A stretch of DNA of 38,965 nucleotides, from NCBI RefSeq assembly GCF_002947535.1, contig NZ_PUAP01000040.1, positions 1 through 38,965 of the forward strand, given 5' to 3'. Under the pieces are notes generated by a model. It saw only the letters and a program-made list of their open reading frames with translations, ran no database searches and had not been told where the DNA came from. Below, piece after piece: positions 29,165 through 38,965 of the stretch. This DNA is from Enterococcus mundtii. Its GTDB lineage: Bacteria; Bacillota; Bacilli; Lactobacillales; Enterococcaceae. A program made the translations under genes and the position numbers. Position 1 is the stretch's first letter. Each line of letters begins with the position of its first letter.

Positions 29165-32100
29165 TTGTCAGAAAAACGAGAGTTATTTGAGAAATTATTG
29201 GAGCAGATCCAATTAGAAGAAACTGAAAAAGCACATCCGCTTATTTCTGCTGGTGAAATGGAACAGGTGGTGGTCCATCGTAAATCTCGTCTGTGGGAGT
29301 TTACGTTACGTTTTCCAGCTATTTTGCCTGTGATGCTTTATCGCTCGTTGGTGCAGCATGTCATGCTTGCTTTCAAAGAGATTGCTGAGGTGAAGATCAC
29401 AGTTCAAGCGGCGGATCAAACATTCGATGAACAACTCTTACAAGATTATTGGTCGCAAGCACTGGAAAGTCAGCAATGCGATACGCCTTTAGTACAAAAG
29501 GTATTAAAGACGCAAGTACCAACGATCAAAGATCATAAGGTGATTTTGCCTGTTGATGGTGAGGGAGCGATTGGCTATCTTAAACAACAATATCTGCCAT
29601 TAGTAGAACAGTTATTTGTCAGTTACGGCTTTCCTAAGTTTCGGATCGAACCAGAAGTTGATGAGCAACAAGCAGAAAGAGTCCTAAAGCTTTTTGAAGA
29701 AAGACGACAAGAACAGGCAGAGGCGTTTATGAAACAAGCGGCTGAAAGCTTGATTGTCCATGAACAAAAGAAAAAAGAGCGCAAAGAGCAATTGCCAGCG
29801 CTTGACGGTCCGATCCAACTAGGTAGAAATATCCCGAACGATGAGCCTATCACACCGATGATCAATATTTTGGAAGAGGAACGCCGAGTAACGATCGAAG
29901 GCTACGTGTTCGATAAAGAAGTACGCGAGCTTCGTTCCAAACGTAAAATTTTGACATTGAAGATCACAGATTACACTTCTTCATTTATCGTCAAAAAGTT
30001 TTCAAATAATGAAAAAGATGAACAAATCTTTGAAGCAATAAGTACGGGTAGTTGGTTGAAAGTTCGTGGGAGTGTCCAAGAAGACACGTTTGTTCGTGAC
30101 CTAGTGATGAATGCCCAAGACATTTTAGAAGTCAAACATGCACCACGTAAAGATTATTCTCCTGAAGGGGAAAAGCGTGTCGAATTACATCTTCATAGTA
30201 ATATGAGTACCATGGATGCGACGAATAATATTGCAGATCTTGTGGCACAAGCAGGTAAGTGGGGGCATAAAGCAATTGCAATCACTGACCATGGCGGTGC
30301 ACAAGCATTTCCAGAGGCACATAGTGCGGGGAAAAAAGCTGGTGTGAAGATCTTGTATGGTGTCGAAGCGAATGTGGTCGATGATGGGGTACCGATTGCG
30401 TATAATGACGCCCATGATTCATTGAGTGAATCTACTTATGTCGTGTTTGACGTGGAGACAACAGGTTTGTCTGCTGTTTATGATACGATCATCGAGCTAG
30501 CTGCTGTTAAGATGTACAAAGGAAATGTCATCGAAAGTTTTGATGAATTTATCGACCCTGGACATCCCTTATCACGAACAACGATTGATTTGACAGGGAT
30601 CACGGATGAAATGGTCCGCGGTTCAAAATCAGAAGAAGAAGTTTTACGCTTATTTTTAGAATTCTCAAAAGATGCGATCTTGGTCGCCCATAATGCGGCA
30701 TTCGATATGGGATTCTTGAATACAAGTTATGCCAAATACAACATCCCAGAAGCAGCCAATCCAGTTATAGATACCTTAGAATTAGCTCGTTATTTATATC
30801 CACAATTCAAACGGTTTGGTTTAGGTGTGCTATCCAAAAAATTCGGAGTTAGCTTGGAACAGCATCACCGCGCGATCTATGATGCGGAAGCAACCGGACA
30901 TCTGGCTTGGATATTTATCAAAGAAGCGATGGAAAACCACGAAATGTATTATCACGATCAGTTGAATGCCCATGTAGGTGAGGGTGATTCTTACAAACGG
31001 GCGCGACCTTTCCATGTCACATTATTGGCTAAAAACCAAGCTGGATTAAAAGACTTGTTCAAATTGATCTCGATGTCAAACGTTGATTATTTTGAACGTG
31101 TGCCACGAATCCCTCGGTCACAACTGAAAAAATTCCGACAAGACCTATTAGTTGGCTCTGCCTGTGACAAAGGTGAGATTTTTGAAGCCATGATGCAAAA
31201 AGGGGTAGAAGAAGCACGTAACCGCGCGAAGTTCTATGACTATATCGAAGTCATGCCTAAAGCTGTCTATGCACCACTCCTGGAGCAAGAGCTTGTCAAA
31301 AATGAACATGATCTAGAAGAAATCATCCGTAACTTAGTAGAAATCGGCAAATCATTGGATAAAATCGTTGTAGCGACAGGAAATGTCCACTATCTAAATG
31401 AAGAAGATGCGATCTACCGTAAAATCTTGGTCAATTCGATGGGGGGAGCCAATCCATTGAATCGTCATAGTCTGCCTGAAGTGCATTTCAGAACGACGGA
31501 TGAGATGCTGACTGCATTCACCTTCTTAGGTACAGATTTAGCAAAAGAAATCGTGGTAGAAAATACCAATAAGATTGCGGATATCTGTGAAGAGGTCGTG
31601 CCAGTTAAAGATGAGTTGTATACGCCTAAAATCCCTGGGTCGGAAGATGAAATCACGGATCTAAGTTATACGAAGGCAAAACAAATGTATGGTGATCCAT
31701 TACCGGATATCGTAGAAAAGCGTCTGAAAAAAGAACTGGATTCGATCAATGGTAATGGCTTCTCAGTGATTTATTTGATTTCGCAGAAGTTAGTGCATAA
31801 AAGTAATGAAGATGGCTATTTAGTTGGTTCGCGTGGTTCTGTCGGCTCTAGTTTCGTCGCAACCATGACCGGGATCACAGAGGTCAATCCATTGGCACCC
31901 CATTACTATTGCCCAGAGTGTCAGTATTCGGAATTTTATGAAGATGGAACTTATGGTTCAGGATTTGATATGCCTGAGAAAAAATGTCCAAAATGCGGCA
32001 CTCGTTTAAACAAAGATGGGCATGATATTCCGTTTGAAACATTCTTAGGTTTCCATGGCGATAAAGTACCCGATATCGATTTGAACTTCTCAGGGGATTA

Positions 32101-33517
32101 TCAAGCAGAAGCCCATCATTATACGAAAGTATTGTTTGGTGAAGAATATGTCTATCGTGCTGGAACAATCGGTACCGTTGCGGATAAGACAGCGTATGGA
32201 TTTGTTAAAGGGTTTGAACGTGATCATAATTTGCATTACCGAAGCGCCGAAGTGGATCGCTTAGCCAAAGGTGCTACTGGAGTCAAGCGGACGACTGGTC
32301 AGCATCCAGGGGGGATCATTGTTATCCCCGATTATATGGATGTATATGACTTCACGCCGATCCAATATCCGGCAGACGATCAGAATTCAGAATGGAAAAC
32401 GACCCACTTTGATTTCCACTCGATCCATGACAATGTTTTGAAACTTGATATCCTGGGACACGATGATCCAACGGTGATCCGGATGTTGCAAGATTTATCC
32501 GGGATTGATCCACAAACGATCCCAACGGATGATCCGGAAGTGATGCGGATCTTTTCTGGTCCCGAAGTCTTGGGAGTCACACAAGAACAGATTTATTCTA
32601 AAACAGGTACATTAGGGATACCGGAATTTGGGACACGTTTCGTTCGTGGGATGTTAGAGGAAACACACCCAACGACTTTTGCGGAATTATTGCAGATCTC
32701 TGGTCTTTCTCATGGTACGGATGTTTGGTTAGGTAACGCAGAGGAATTGATCAAACGTGGGGATGCGACGCTGGCTGAAGTAATCGGCTGTCGTGATGAT
32801 ATCATGGTTTATTTGATCCATGCTGGCTTAGATAGTGGGATGGCGTTCAAAATCATGGAGACGGTGCGTAAAGGATTATGGAATAAGATCCCTGACGAAT
32901 TGCGTGAAACGTATTTGACCGCAATGAAAGAAAATAATGTACCTGACTGGTACATTGATTCTTGTTCGAAGATCAAATACATGTTCCCGAAAGCCCATGC
33001 GGCTGCTTATGTCTTGATGGCGCTACGGGTTGCGTATTTCAAAGTTTATTTCCCGATATTGTATTACTGTGCTTATTTCTCTGTTCGTGCGGATGACTTT
33101 AATCTTGTTGCTATGTGCAAAGGAAAAGAAGCGGTCAAAGAAGCCATGAAAGAAATCACGGATAAAGGGTTAGATGCTTCTGTGAAAGAAAAGAATCAGT
33201 TGACGGTTTTAGAGTTAGCTAACGAAATGTTGGAACGTGGGTTGAAATTTGGGATGATCGATTTATATAAATCTGACGCAGTAAACTTTGTGATCGAAGG
33301 GGATACGCTGATTGCGCCATTCCGCGCGGTACCAAGTTTAGGGGCCAACGTAGCGAAACAAATCGTCGAAGCGAGAAAAGATGGTCCTTTCTTATCCAAA
33401 GAAGACTTGGCAACTCGTGGGAAAGTCTCAAAAACGTTGATCGAGTATATGACAGAAAATGGTGTCTTGAAAGATTTACCCGACGAAAACCAATTATCGT
33501 TATTTGATATGTTATAA
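29165..33517 (+). CDS. polC: DNA polymerase III alpha subunit, PolC type
   Basis: PolC is the replicative polymerase of low-GC Gram-positives, with built-in proofreading. The 1450-residue length matches the family. The start is TTG at 29165 after GAAAGGG. Domains in order: N-terminal region; OB fold around 235-325; PHP domain from about 338 ([12 protein letters not shown]); inserted DEDD exonuclease with DVETTG at 429; then the PHP remainder. A zinc finger uses Cys916, 919, 941 and 944, just before the palm with [12 protein letters not shown] near 968, followed by fingers and a C-terminal helix-hairpin-helix. TATACT near 29090 could be its -10. The C-terminal SLFDML-type end (LSLFDML) may bind the sliding clamp. 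Confidence 0.97.
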   Translation: MSEKRELFEKLLEQIQLEETEKAHPLISAGEMEQVVVHRKSRLWEFTLRFPAILPVMLYRSLVQHVMLAFKEIAEVKITVQAADQTFDEQLLQDYWSQALESQQCDTPLVQKVLKTQVPTIKDHKVILPVDGEGAIGYLKQQYLPLVEQLFVSYGFPKFRIEPEVDEQQAERVLKLFEERRQEQAEAFMKQAAESLIVHEQKKKERKEQLPALDGPIQLGRNIPNDEPITPMINILEEERRVTIEGYVFDKEVRELRSKRKILTLKITDYTSSFIVKKFSNNEKDEQIFEAISTGSWLKVRGSVQEDTFVRDLVMNAQDILEVKHAPRKDYSPEGEKRVELHLHSNMSTMDATNNIADLVAQAGKWGHKAIAITDHGGAQAFPEAHSAGKKAGVKILYGVEANVVDDGVPIAYNDAHDSLSESTYVVFDVETTGLSAVYDTIIELAAVKMYKGNVIESFDEFIDPGHPLSRTTIDLTGITDEMVRGSKSEEEVLRLFLEFSKDAILVAHNAAFDMGFLNTSYAKYNIPEAANPVIDTLELARYLYPQFKRFGLGVLSKKFGVSLEQHHRAIYDAEATGHLAWIFIKEAMENHEMYYHDQLNAHVGEGDSYKRARPFHVTLLAKNQAGLKDLFKLISMSNVDYFERVPRIPRSQLKKFRQDLLVGSACDKGEIFEAMMQKGVEEARNRAKFYDYIEVMPKAVYAPLLEQELVKNEHDLEEIIRNLVEIGKSLDKIVVATGNVHYLNEEDAIYRKILVNSMGGANPLNRHSLPEVHFRTTDEMLTAFTFLGTDLAKEIVVENTNKIADICEEVVPVKDELYTPKIPGSEDEITDLSYTKAKQMYGDPLPDIVEKRLKKELDSINGNGFSVIYLISQKLVHKSNEDGYLVGSRGSVGSSFVATMTGITEVNPLAPHYYCPECQYSEFYEDGTYGSGFDMPEKKCPKCGTRLNKDGHDIPFETFLGFHGDKVPDIDLNFSGDYQAEAHHYTKVLFGEEYVYRAGTIGTVADKTAYGFVKGFERDHNLHYRSAEVDRLAKGATGVKRTTGQHPGGIIVIPDYMDVYDFTPIQYPADDQNSEWKTTHFDFHSIHDNVLKLDILGHDDPTVIRMLQDLSGIDPQTIPTDDPEVMRIFSGPEVLGVTQEQIYSKTGTLGIPEFGTRFVRGMLEETHPTTFAELLQISGLSHGTDVWLGNAEELIKRGDATLAEVIGCRDDIMVYLIHAGLDSGMAFKIMETVRKGLWNKIPDELRETYLTAMKENNVPDWYIDSCSKIKYMFPKAHAAAYVLMALRVAYFKVYFPILYYCAYFSVRADDFNLVAMCKGKEAVKEAMKEITDKGLDASVKEKNQLTVLELANEMLERGLKFGMIDLYKSDAVNFVIEGDTLIAPFRAVPSLGANVAKQIVEARKDGPFLSKEDLATRGKVSKTLIEYMTENGVLKDLPDENQLSLFDML

Positions 33518-33600
33518 AAGTCAATGCAAGAAATGAAAATGAATCAAAATGAAAGCAAAGACTAGTAATGCTCGCTGCAAGTTGCATCTAACGATATGGC

Positions 33601-33629
33601 TTGTCATTTAGAGTAATTTATGTTATAGT
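33601..33629 (+). promoter_or_regulatory. Promoter of the rimP-nusA-infB operon
   Basis: -35 TTGTCA (33601-33606), a 17-bp spacer and -10 TATAGT (33624-33629) are close to consensus. The predicted start is near 33636, just before the leader terminator. Confidence 0.7.
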
Positions 33630-33654
33630 TATTTAAGGTAATGATACTAACTGT

Positions 33655-33685
33655 GAGTGAGCGGAATTTTCGCTCACTCTTTTTA
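33655..33685 (+). terminator. Leader terminator (attenuator) of the nusA operon
   Basis: GAGTGAGCG (33655-33663) and CGCTCACTC (33671-33679) form a perfect 9-bp stem with a 7-nt loop, followed by TTTTTA. It sits between the operon promoter and rimP, so it must be read through to express the operon. In Bacillus subtilis NusA represses its own operon by stimulating termination in the leader; the same layout here suggests the same control. Confidence 0.75.
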
Positions 33686-33722
33686 ATGGAATTACGGATC
33701 TAATTTTAAGGAGGCGAAATCT

Positions 33723-34196
33723 TTGAGTAGCGTCGTTGAAACAGTCACAGAAATGGTGACACCGATCTTAGATGAACAAAAGTTTGAGCTAGTGGAAGTA
33801 GAATTTGTCAAAGAAGGAAAAAACTGGTTTTTACGGGTGTTTATAGATAAAGAAGGCGGAATCGACATTGAAGAATGCGCATTTGTCAGTGAAAAATTAA
33901 GTGAAAAACTTGATACGACAGAGCCAGACCCGATACCACAAGCATATTTCCTAGAGGTATCATCTCCAGGCGCAGAACGCCCTTTGAAAAAAGAGGCAGA
34001 TTATGAAAAAGCACGAGGAGAGTATATCCATGTGTCTTTATATCAACCAGTTGACGGAGAAAAACAATACGAAGGGTTTCTCCAATCATTTGATGCTGAA
34101 CAGCTTACATTGAAGATACGCATAAAGACACGGGAAAAAGAAATTGTTTTTGACCGTAAGAATATTGCCAAAGCTCGCTTAGCAATCCAATTTTAA
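33723..34196 (+). CDS. rimP: Ribosome maturation factor RimP
   Basis: RimP assists 30S subunit maturation. The 157-residue protein has the N-terminal alpha/beta domain ([20 protein letters not shown], then [14 protein letters not shown]). The motif [16 protein letters not shown] is diagnostic, and an SH3-like C-terminal domain follows. The start is TTG at 33723 after a strong AAGGAGGCG. It is the first gene of rimP-nusA-ylxR-ylxQ-infB-rbfA, in the order conserved in Bacillales and Lactobacillales. Confidence 0.94.
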   Translation: MSSVVETVTEMVTPILDEQKFELVEVEFVKEGKNWFLRVFIDKEGGIDIEECAFVSEKLSEKLDTTEPDPIPQAYFLEVSSPGAERPLKKEADYEKARGEYIHVSLYQPVDGEKQYEGFLQSFDAEQLTLKIRIKTREKEIVFDRKNIAKARLAIQF

Positions 34197-34217
34197 TCAC
34201 GGAGAGGAAACAGAAGA

Positions 34218-35405
34218 ATGAGTAAAGAAATGTTGAACGCGTTAGATGCTTTAGAGGCTGAAAAAGGAATCTCAAAAGAAATCGTGATCGACGCTTTAGA
34301 AGCTGCGTTAGTTTCTGCATACAAACGCCATTACGGGCAAGCACAAAACGTAGAAGTAGAATTTGAACAAAAAAAAGGCAAGATCCATGTCTATGCAGTG
34401 AAAGAAGTCACCGAAGAAGTGATGGACTCACAATTAGAAGTATCTTTGAAAGACGCCTTGTTGATCAATCCTGCTTACGAGATCGGTGACAAGATCCGTT
34501 TTGAAGTCACACCAAAAGATTTCGGCCGTATCGCTGCCCAAACAGCGAAGCAAGTCATCTTGCAACGTGTACGTGAAGCAGAACGCACGATCATCTATAA
34601 CGAATTCAGTGCTTATGAAAAAGACATTATGCAAGGGATCGTTGAACGTCAAGACAAACGTTATATCTATGTCAATTTAGGTAAAATCGAAGCGGTACTA
34701 TCAAAACAAGACCAAATGCCAAATGAATTCTATCAACCACATGATCGTATCAAAGTATATGTATCTCGTGTTGAGAATACATCAAAAGGCCCTCAAGTCT
34801 TTGTTAGCCGTAGTCATCCTGATCTTTTGCGTCGCTTGTTCGAACAAGAAGTACCAGAAGTTTATGATGGACTTGTTGAAATCGTCAGCGTGGCTAGAGA
34901 AGCAGGTGATCGTTCAAAAGTGGCTGTCCGCTCAACTGATCCGAATATCGATGCTGTCGGCACTTGTGTCGGTCCTAAAGGCCAACGTGTCCAAGCAATC
35001 GTGAATGAATTGAAGGGTGAAAACATGGATATCGTCGAGTGGGATGAAGATCCTGCGGTGTTCATTGCGAACGCATTGAATCCTTCACAAGTCGTGGATG
35101 TCATTTTTGACGAACAAAATCCAAAAGCTTGTACGGTCGTTGTACCGGATTATCAATTGTCATTGGCAATCGGTAAACGCGGACAAAATGCGCGTCTAGC
35201 AGCCAAATTGACGAACCACAAAATCGACATCAAATCAGAGTCAGACATGACTGAATTCTATGAGAAAAAAGTTCAAGCAGAAGCAGCGATCTCTGAAGAA
35301 TTACACGATGAAGCAATCATCCAATCAGATTTGACAGATGATGAATATCAAACAATCGCGTTTGAAGACGAAACAACTGAAGTAACTGAACAAGAAGAAA
35401 TTTAA
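34218..35405 (+). CDS. nusA: Transcription termination/antitermination factor NusA
   Basis: NusA binds RNA polymerase and nascent RNA and modulates pausing and termination. The 395-residue protein has the N-terminal polymerase-binding domain (1 to about 125) and an S1 domain (about 135-200, KDIMQGIVERQDKRYIYVNL at its start). Two KH domains follow (GPKGQRVQAI and IGKRGQNARLAAKL). It ends in an acidic tail after KH2 and has no AR repeats, as usual for Firmicutes. ATG follows GGAGAGGAAA. It probably represses its own operon through the terminator in the rimP leader. Confidence 0.97.
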   Translation: MSKEMLNALDALEAEKGISKEIVIDALEAALVSAYKRHYGQAQNVEVEFEQKKGKIHVYAVKEVTEEVMDSQLEVSLKDALLINPAYEIGDKIRFEVTPKDFGRIAAQTAKQVILQRVREAERTIIYNEFSAYEKDIMQGIVERQDKRYIYVNLGKIEAVLSKQDQMPNEFYQPHDRIKVYVSRVENTSKGPQVFVSRSHPDLLRRLFEQEVPEVYDGLVEIVSVAREAGDRSKVAVRSTDPNIDAVGTCVGPKGQRVQAIVNELKGENMDIVEWDEDPAVFIANALNPSQVVDVIFDEQNPKACTVVVPDYQLSLAIGKRGQNARLAAKLTNHKIDIKSESDMTEFYEKKVQAEAAISEELHDEAIIQSDLTDDEYQTIAFEDETTEVTEQEEI

Positions 35406-35428
35406 CTGCTAGTGAAGGAGGCAAAGAG

Positions 35429-35722
35429 ATGAAACAAAGGAAGATCCCTTTACGCAAATCTGTGGTTTCAGGTGAAATGAAACCAAAAAAAGAGATGATT
35501 CGTGTCACACGTTCAAAAGAAGGTGTGGTATCGATCGATCCTACTGGAAAAATGCCTGGACGAGGAGCGTATGTCTCACTTGAGCCGGAGGAAGTACAAC
35601 AAGCTTGGGATAAACATCTCTTGGATCGTGTACTTGAAGCTAAGCTAACAGATGAATTTTATCAAGAACTATTAGATTACGTCACTCACCAAAAAGCCCG
35701 AAAAGAGCTATTTGGCGAATGA
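35429..35722 (+). CDS. rnpM: YlxR family RNA-binding protein (RnpM)
   Basis: This 97-residue basic protein has the YlxR signature GRGAYVSL and an N-terminal RKIPLRKSVVSGEMKPKKEM segment. In this variant the family's usual CxxC-like residues are absent: RKSVVSGEM stands where many relatives read RxCxxC or RMCVAS. In B. subtilis the orthologue binds the RNase P RNA and modulates its activity. ATG follows GAAGGAGGC. It overlaps ylxQ by 4 nt (ATGA), indicating coupled translation. Confidence 0.9.
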   Translation: MKQRKIPLRKSVVSGEMKPKKEMIRVTRSKEGVVSIDPTGKMPGRGAYVSLEPEEVQQAWDKHLLDRVLEAKLTDEFYQELLDYVTHQKARKELFGE

Positions 35723-36030
35723 ATGGAATGAATCGGCAAAAAGCCATGAATCTTATTGGTCTAGCGATGCGTGCAGGGAAAATGATCACAGGTGAAGAAT
35801 TGACGATCGGAGACATCCGTCGCCAAAAAGCCAAAATCGTTTTCGTCGCAAGTGATGCCAGTGAGAATACCAGAAAAAAAATCAAAGATAAGAGTTCGTA
35901 CTACGAAGTTCCTTGCTTTGAGCTGTTTTCTGAGGAAGAAATCACGCAGATGATCGGTAAACCTCGGAAAGTGATAGGAATCACGGACACCGGCTTTGCA
36001 AAAAAGGTCAAGGAGCTAATTGAAGGTTAG
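35719..36030 (+). CDS. ylxQ: YlxQ, L7Ae/L30e-like putative RNA-binding protein
   Basis: The 103-residue L7Ae-fold protein shows LIGLAMRAGKMITGEE at the N-terminus, KIVFVASDASENTRKKI in the middle, and VIGITDTGFAKKV at the end. Relatives are thought to bind kink-turn RNA; the exact role is unknown. The first ATG (35719) overlaps the rnpM stop; a second in-frame ATG at 35728 gives the more typical MNRQKAMNL start. Neither has a strong ribosome site of its own, so translation is probably coupled to rnpM. infB follows 12 nt later. Confidence 0.9.
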   Translation: MNGMNRQKAMNLIGLAMRAGKMITGEELTIGDIRRQKAKIVFVASDASENTRKKIKDKSSYYEVPCFELFSEEEITQMIGKPRKVIGITDTGFAKKVKELIEG

Positions 36031-36042
36031 GAAGGTGATTGC

Positions 36043-38535
36043 ATGGGCAATAAACGAATTTATGAACTAGCGAAAGAATGGAACAAGTCTAGTAAAGAGG
36101 TCGTTGATAAAGCGCAGAAACTTGGAATCGATGTGAAAAACCACATGGGTGCGGTCAGCACACAAGATGAAAAGAAACTGCAACAAGCGTTCAACCAACC
36201 ACAGCAGAAAAAGCAACCAGTACAAAAAGCAAACCAAAAACCAGCCGGACAACAGCCAAGTAACCAAAAGAAAACAAACGAACCATCGAACCAACAAAAA
36301 AATAAAAGTAACCGCAACTATCAAGATCGCGGTCAAGGGAGCGGTCAAGTGAATCAAGGAAAAAACCAATCAACAAATCAGAATAAGAGTAATCAGACAG
36401 GTGGAAACAATCAAAACCGTCAAGGAAATACTCAAAACAATAATCAAAATCGCCAAGGAAACAACCAAGGCAGTAACCAAAACCGTCAGGGAACTACCCA
36501 AGGAAACAGCCAAGGTAGCAACCAAAACCGTCAGGGAACTACCCAAGGAAACAATCAAGGTAGCAACCAAAACCGCCAAGGCTCTACCCAAGGAAACACT
36601 CAGGGCAGTAACCAAAACCGTCAAGGAGCGAACCAAGGCGGTGGACAAAATAGAAACAACAACAATCGCGGCAAATTCAACAATAACAACCGCAATCGTT
36701 TCAACAAAAAAGGGAAAAAAGGCAAACAACAAACGTCAAACAAGCCAGCAGTCCCACCACGTAAATTCCGTGAGTTACCTGAAGTATTAGAATATACAGA
36801 AGGTATGAACGTTGCAGATATCGCGAAGAAAATTCATCGCGAACCAGCAGAGATCATCAAAAAATTATTTATGTTAGGTGTAATGGTCAACCAAAACCAA
36901 GCATTAGATAAAGATACGATCGAATTGTTAGCAACAGACTACGGTATGGAACCACAAGAAAAAATCCAAGTAGATATCGCGGATATCGACAAATTCTTTG
37001 AAGCGGATGAAGTGAATCCAGAAAAATTAGTTTCACGTCCGCCAGTTGTAACGATCATGGGTCACGTTGACCATGGGAAAACAACTTTACTAGATACTTT
37101 ACGTCATTCACGTGTAACAAGCGGAGAAGCCGGTGGTATCACACAGCATATCGGTGCGTATCAAATCGATATCGATGGCAAACCAATCACATTCTTGGAT
37201 ACACCAGGACATGCTGCCTTTACAAGTATGCGTGCGCGTGGTGCAAGTATCACTGATATCACGATTTTAGTTGTTGCCGCAGATGATGGCGTAATGCCAC
37301 AGACTGTAGAAGCGATCAACCATGCGAAAGCAGCTGGTGTCCCAATCATCGTTGCAGTCAACAAAATCGATAAACCAGGTGCAAATCCACAACATGTGAT
37401 GCAAGAATTAAGTGAATATGAATTGATTCCTGAAGCATGGGGTGGCGAAACGATTTTTGTAGAAATCTCAGCGAAATTCGGTCAAAATATCGAAGAACTA
37501 TTAGAAATGATTCTTTTAGTCGCTGAAGTGGAAGACTTAAAAGCTGATCCAACACAACGTGCGATCGGTACAGTGATCGAAGCACGACTAGACAAAGGAA
37601 AAGGTCCTGTGACAACATTACTTGTTCAACAAGGTTCATTGAATGTTGGAGACCCAATCGTTGTCGGAAACACTTACGGTCGTGTACGTGTAATGGTCAA
37701 CGACTTAGGACGCCGTGAAAAAACAGCTGGACCAGCAACACCAGTTGAAATCACAGGATTGAATGATGTACCTCAAGCAGGCGATCGTTTTGTTGTCTTT
37801 GAAGACGAGAAAACAGCTCGTGCGGCGGGTGAAGAACGTGGCAAACGTGCGATGTTAGAACAACGTGCAGCAACTAGTCGTGTGACATTGGATAACTTGT
37901 TTGAAAGCTTAAAAGAAGGCGAATTAAAAGAAGTCAATGTCATCATCAAGGCTGACGTACAAGGTTCAGCAGAAGCTTTAGCTGCTTCATTGAAGAAGAT
38001 CGACGTTGAAGGCGTACGTGTCAAGATCGTCCATTCAGCTGTTGGAGCAATCAATGAAAGTGATGTGACGCTTGCTGCGGCAAGTAATGCGATCATCATT
38101 GGTTTCAATGTTCGTCCGACACCACAAGCGAAAATCCAAGCAGATACAGAAGAAGTGGATATCCGTCTTCACCGTATCATCTACAAAGCCATCGAAGAAA
38201 TCGAAACTGCGATGAAAGGGATGTTAGATCCTGAGTTTGAAGAGAAAATCACTGGTCAAATGACTGTCCGTGAAACCTTCAAAGTATCAAAAGTTGGAAC
38301 GATCGCTGGTGCCTTTGTCACTGATGGTTACATTCGTCGTGATAGCGGTGTACGTGTCATTCGTGATGGCATCGTCATTTTCGAAGGACAATTAGCAAGC
38401 TTGAAACGCTTCAAAGACGATGTTAAAGAAGTGAAAATGGGCTTTGAATGTGGAGCAATGGTTGAGAAATTCAATGATCTTAAAGTAGACGATGTTATCG
38501 AAGGCTTTATCATGGAAGAAATCAAAGTCGACTAA
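36043..38535 (+). CDS. infB: Translation initiation factor IF-2
   Basis: IF-2 is the GTPase that positions fMet-tRNA on the 30S and promotes subunit joining. The 830-residue protein starts with an IF2N domain (about 1-50, [20 protein letters not shown]). A long disordered stretch rich in Asn, Gln and Gly (about 60-235) holds a tandem repeat. A second IF2N domain (about 250-300) is followed by the G domain with GHVDHGKT at 340-347, DTPGHAAF and NKID, then the beta barrels and fMet-tRNA-binding C-domain. The ribosome site is GAAGGTGA before ATG. Internal starts giving shorter IF-2 forms are known in other bacteria and were not identified here. Confidence 0.97.
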   Translation: MGNKRIYELAKEWNKSSKEVVDKAQKLGIDVKNHMGAVSTQDEKKLQQAFNQPQQKKQPVQKANQKPAGQQPSNQKKTNEPSNQQKNKSNRNYQDRGQGSGQVNQGKNQSTNQNKSNQTGGNNQNRQGNTQNNNQNRQGNNQGSNQNRQGTTQGNSQGSNQNRQGTTQGNNQGSNQNRQGSTQGNTQGSNQNRQGANQGGGQNRNNNNRGKFNNNNRNRFNKKGKKGKQQTSNKPAVPPRKFRELPEVLEYTEGMNVADIAKKIHREPAEIIKKLFMLGVMVNQNQALDKDTIELLATDYGMEPQEKIQVDIADIDKFFEADEVNPEKLVSRPPVVTIMGHVDHGKTTLLDTLRHSRVTSGEAGGITQHIGAYQIDIDGKPITFLDTPGHAAFTSMRARGASITDITILVVAADDGVMPQTVEAINHAKAAGVPIIVAVNKIDKPGANPQHVMQELSEYELIPEAWGGETIFVEISAKFGQNIEELLEMILLVAEVEDLKADPTQRAIGTVIEARLDKGKGPVTTLLVQQGSLNVGDPIVVGNTYGRVRVMVNDLGRREKTAGPATPVEITGLNDVPQAGDRFVVFEDEKTARAAGEERGKRAMLEQRAATSRVTLDNLFESLKEGELKEVNVIIKADVQGSAEALAASLKKIDVEGVRVKIVHSAVGAINESDVTLAAASNAIIIGFNVRPTPQAKIQADTEEVDIRLHRIIYKAIEEIETAMKGMLDPEFEEKITGQMTVRETFKVSKVGTIAGAFVTDGYIRRDSGVRVIRDGIVIFEGQLASLKRFKDDVKEVKMGFECGAMVEKFNDLKVDDVIEGFIMEEIKVD
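36457..36636 (+). repeat. 4 x 45-bp in-frame tandem repeat in infB
   Basis: Four 45-bp units (36457-36501, 36502-36546, 36547-36591, 36592-36636) each encode a 15-residue unit of the type [15 protein letters not shown]. Degenerate partial units flank them. The DNA units differ at a few silent and non-silent sites. Because the period is a multiple of three, copy-number change would keep the frame and only lengthen or shorten the disordered linker. Confidence 0.92.
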
Positions 38536-38559
38536 TTTAAAAAAAGGAGGCCGCTCAAT

Positions 38560-38907
38560 ATGGCTAACTATCGTGACCGCAGAGTCGGTCAAGAAATTTT
38601 AAAAGAAGTGAATGATATCTTACGCAAAAAGGTACGTGATCCACGTGTGGAAAACGTAACGATCACAGATGTGCATGTCACAGGTGATCTGCAACAAGCA
38701 ACGATTTATTATAGCCTTTTATCTGACTTAGCCTCAGATAAGAAAAAAGCGCAAGAAGGGTTGAATAAAGCAAGTGGACTGATTCGTCGAGAATTAGGAC
38801 ATAACATGAGCATTTATAAAACACCTGAATTGACGTTTGAGCTAGACGAATCAGTTGTATATGGTAACCACATCGATGAATTATTGCGTAATTTAAACAA
38901 AGACTAA
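38560..38907 (+). CDS. rbfA: Ribosome-binding factor A
   Basis: RbfA binds the 30S subunit and helps process the 16S rRNA 5' end during cold adaptation. The 115-residue protein has the single KH-like domain: [14 protein letters not shown] at the start, [19 protein letters not shown], and [19 protein letters not shown] with the GLIR kink. ATG follows AAAGGAGG. It is the last gene of the nusA operon seen in the window. No ylxP lies between infB and rbfA, unlike in B. subtilis. Confidence 0.96.
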   Translation: MANYRDRRVGQEILKEVNDILRKKVRDPRVENVTITDVHVTGDLQQATIYYSLLSDLASDKKKAQEGLNKASGLIRRELGHNMSIYKTPELTFELDESVVYGNHIDELLRNLNKD

Positions 38908-38914
38908 TGTTCTG

Positions 38915-38928
38915 ACGAGTTGACTCGT
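38915..38928 (+). other. Short hairpin after rbfA
   Basis: ACGAGT (38915-38920) and ACTCGT (38923-38928) form a perfect 6-bp inverted repeat with a 2-nt centre just after the rbfA stop. No T run follows, so it is not a convincing terminator; transcription may continue past the window. Confidence 0.35.
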
Positions 38929-38965
38929 TCGTATCAATGGTCAATCAGAGGTCGGGACAGAAGTG

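Noticed and set aside
36401-36790. Long alternate-frame open frames over the infB repeat (both strands)
   Set aside because: They are produced by the low-complexity 45-bp repeat being open in several frames; infB explains the region and no start site supports the others.
38940-38965. T-box or riboswitch beginning at the window edge (GGTCGGGACAGAAG)
   Set aside because: Too little sequence remains to support any RNA element.

Overview
The window is a low-GC Firmicutes chromosome segment, almost certainly from an Enterococcus of the E. faecium / E. hirae / E. mundtii type. The evidence is protein-level resemblance together with gene order: an arginine deiminase operon, a T-box-controlled argS, and the core run rpsB-tsf-pyrH-frr-uppS-cdsA-rseP-proS-polC followed by rimP-nusA-ylxR-ylxQ-infB-rbfA. 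The species assignment is inferred from reading, not from a search.

Region 1 (1-3332) is accessory. It holds the decayed right part of an ISL3-family insertion sequence and a minus-strand gene that fuses a small Xre-type helix-turn-helix domain to a complete UDP-glucose dehydrogenase-like enzyme. Region 2 (3333-10260) is arginine metabolism. A Crp/Fnr-type regulator (ArcR-like) is divergent from arcA-arcB-arcC, and the shared intergenic region carries a cre site and several palindromes. After a solitary palindromic repeat element comes argS behind a T-box leader. No arginine/ornithine antiporter gene (arcD) lies in the window.

Region 3 (10261-19245) is the most unusual part. A Sec-exported 678-residue protein carries a C-terminal bacterial EndoU-type RNase domain. 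It converges on a minus-strand array of six paralogous genes of about 1 kb. Each paralogue is an internal duplication of two ~160-residue halves, with a nearly invariant first half and a variable second half. One copy is broken by a TGA nonsense codon and one by a 2-nt insertion. Toxin and array share a hairpin terminator. I infer a secreted polymorphic toxin with an expanded immunity-like family. The family is not one I recognise, and the immunity role rests on context only.

Region 4 (19246-38965) returns to the core genome. argR is on the minus strand, followed by plus-strand translation, nucleotide, lipid and envelope genes. Clear intrinsic terminators follow rpsB, tsf, frr, cdsA and proS. 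Between proS and polC are five tandem copies (period about 118 bp) of the palindromic element seen alone, in reverse orientation, near argS. Base changes in its arms are compensatory. The nusA operon starts from a good promoter followed at once by an intrinsic terminator, which fits NusA autoregulation as known in Bacillus subtilis. infB carries a 4 x 45-bp tandem repeat in its disordered N-terminal region.
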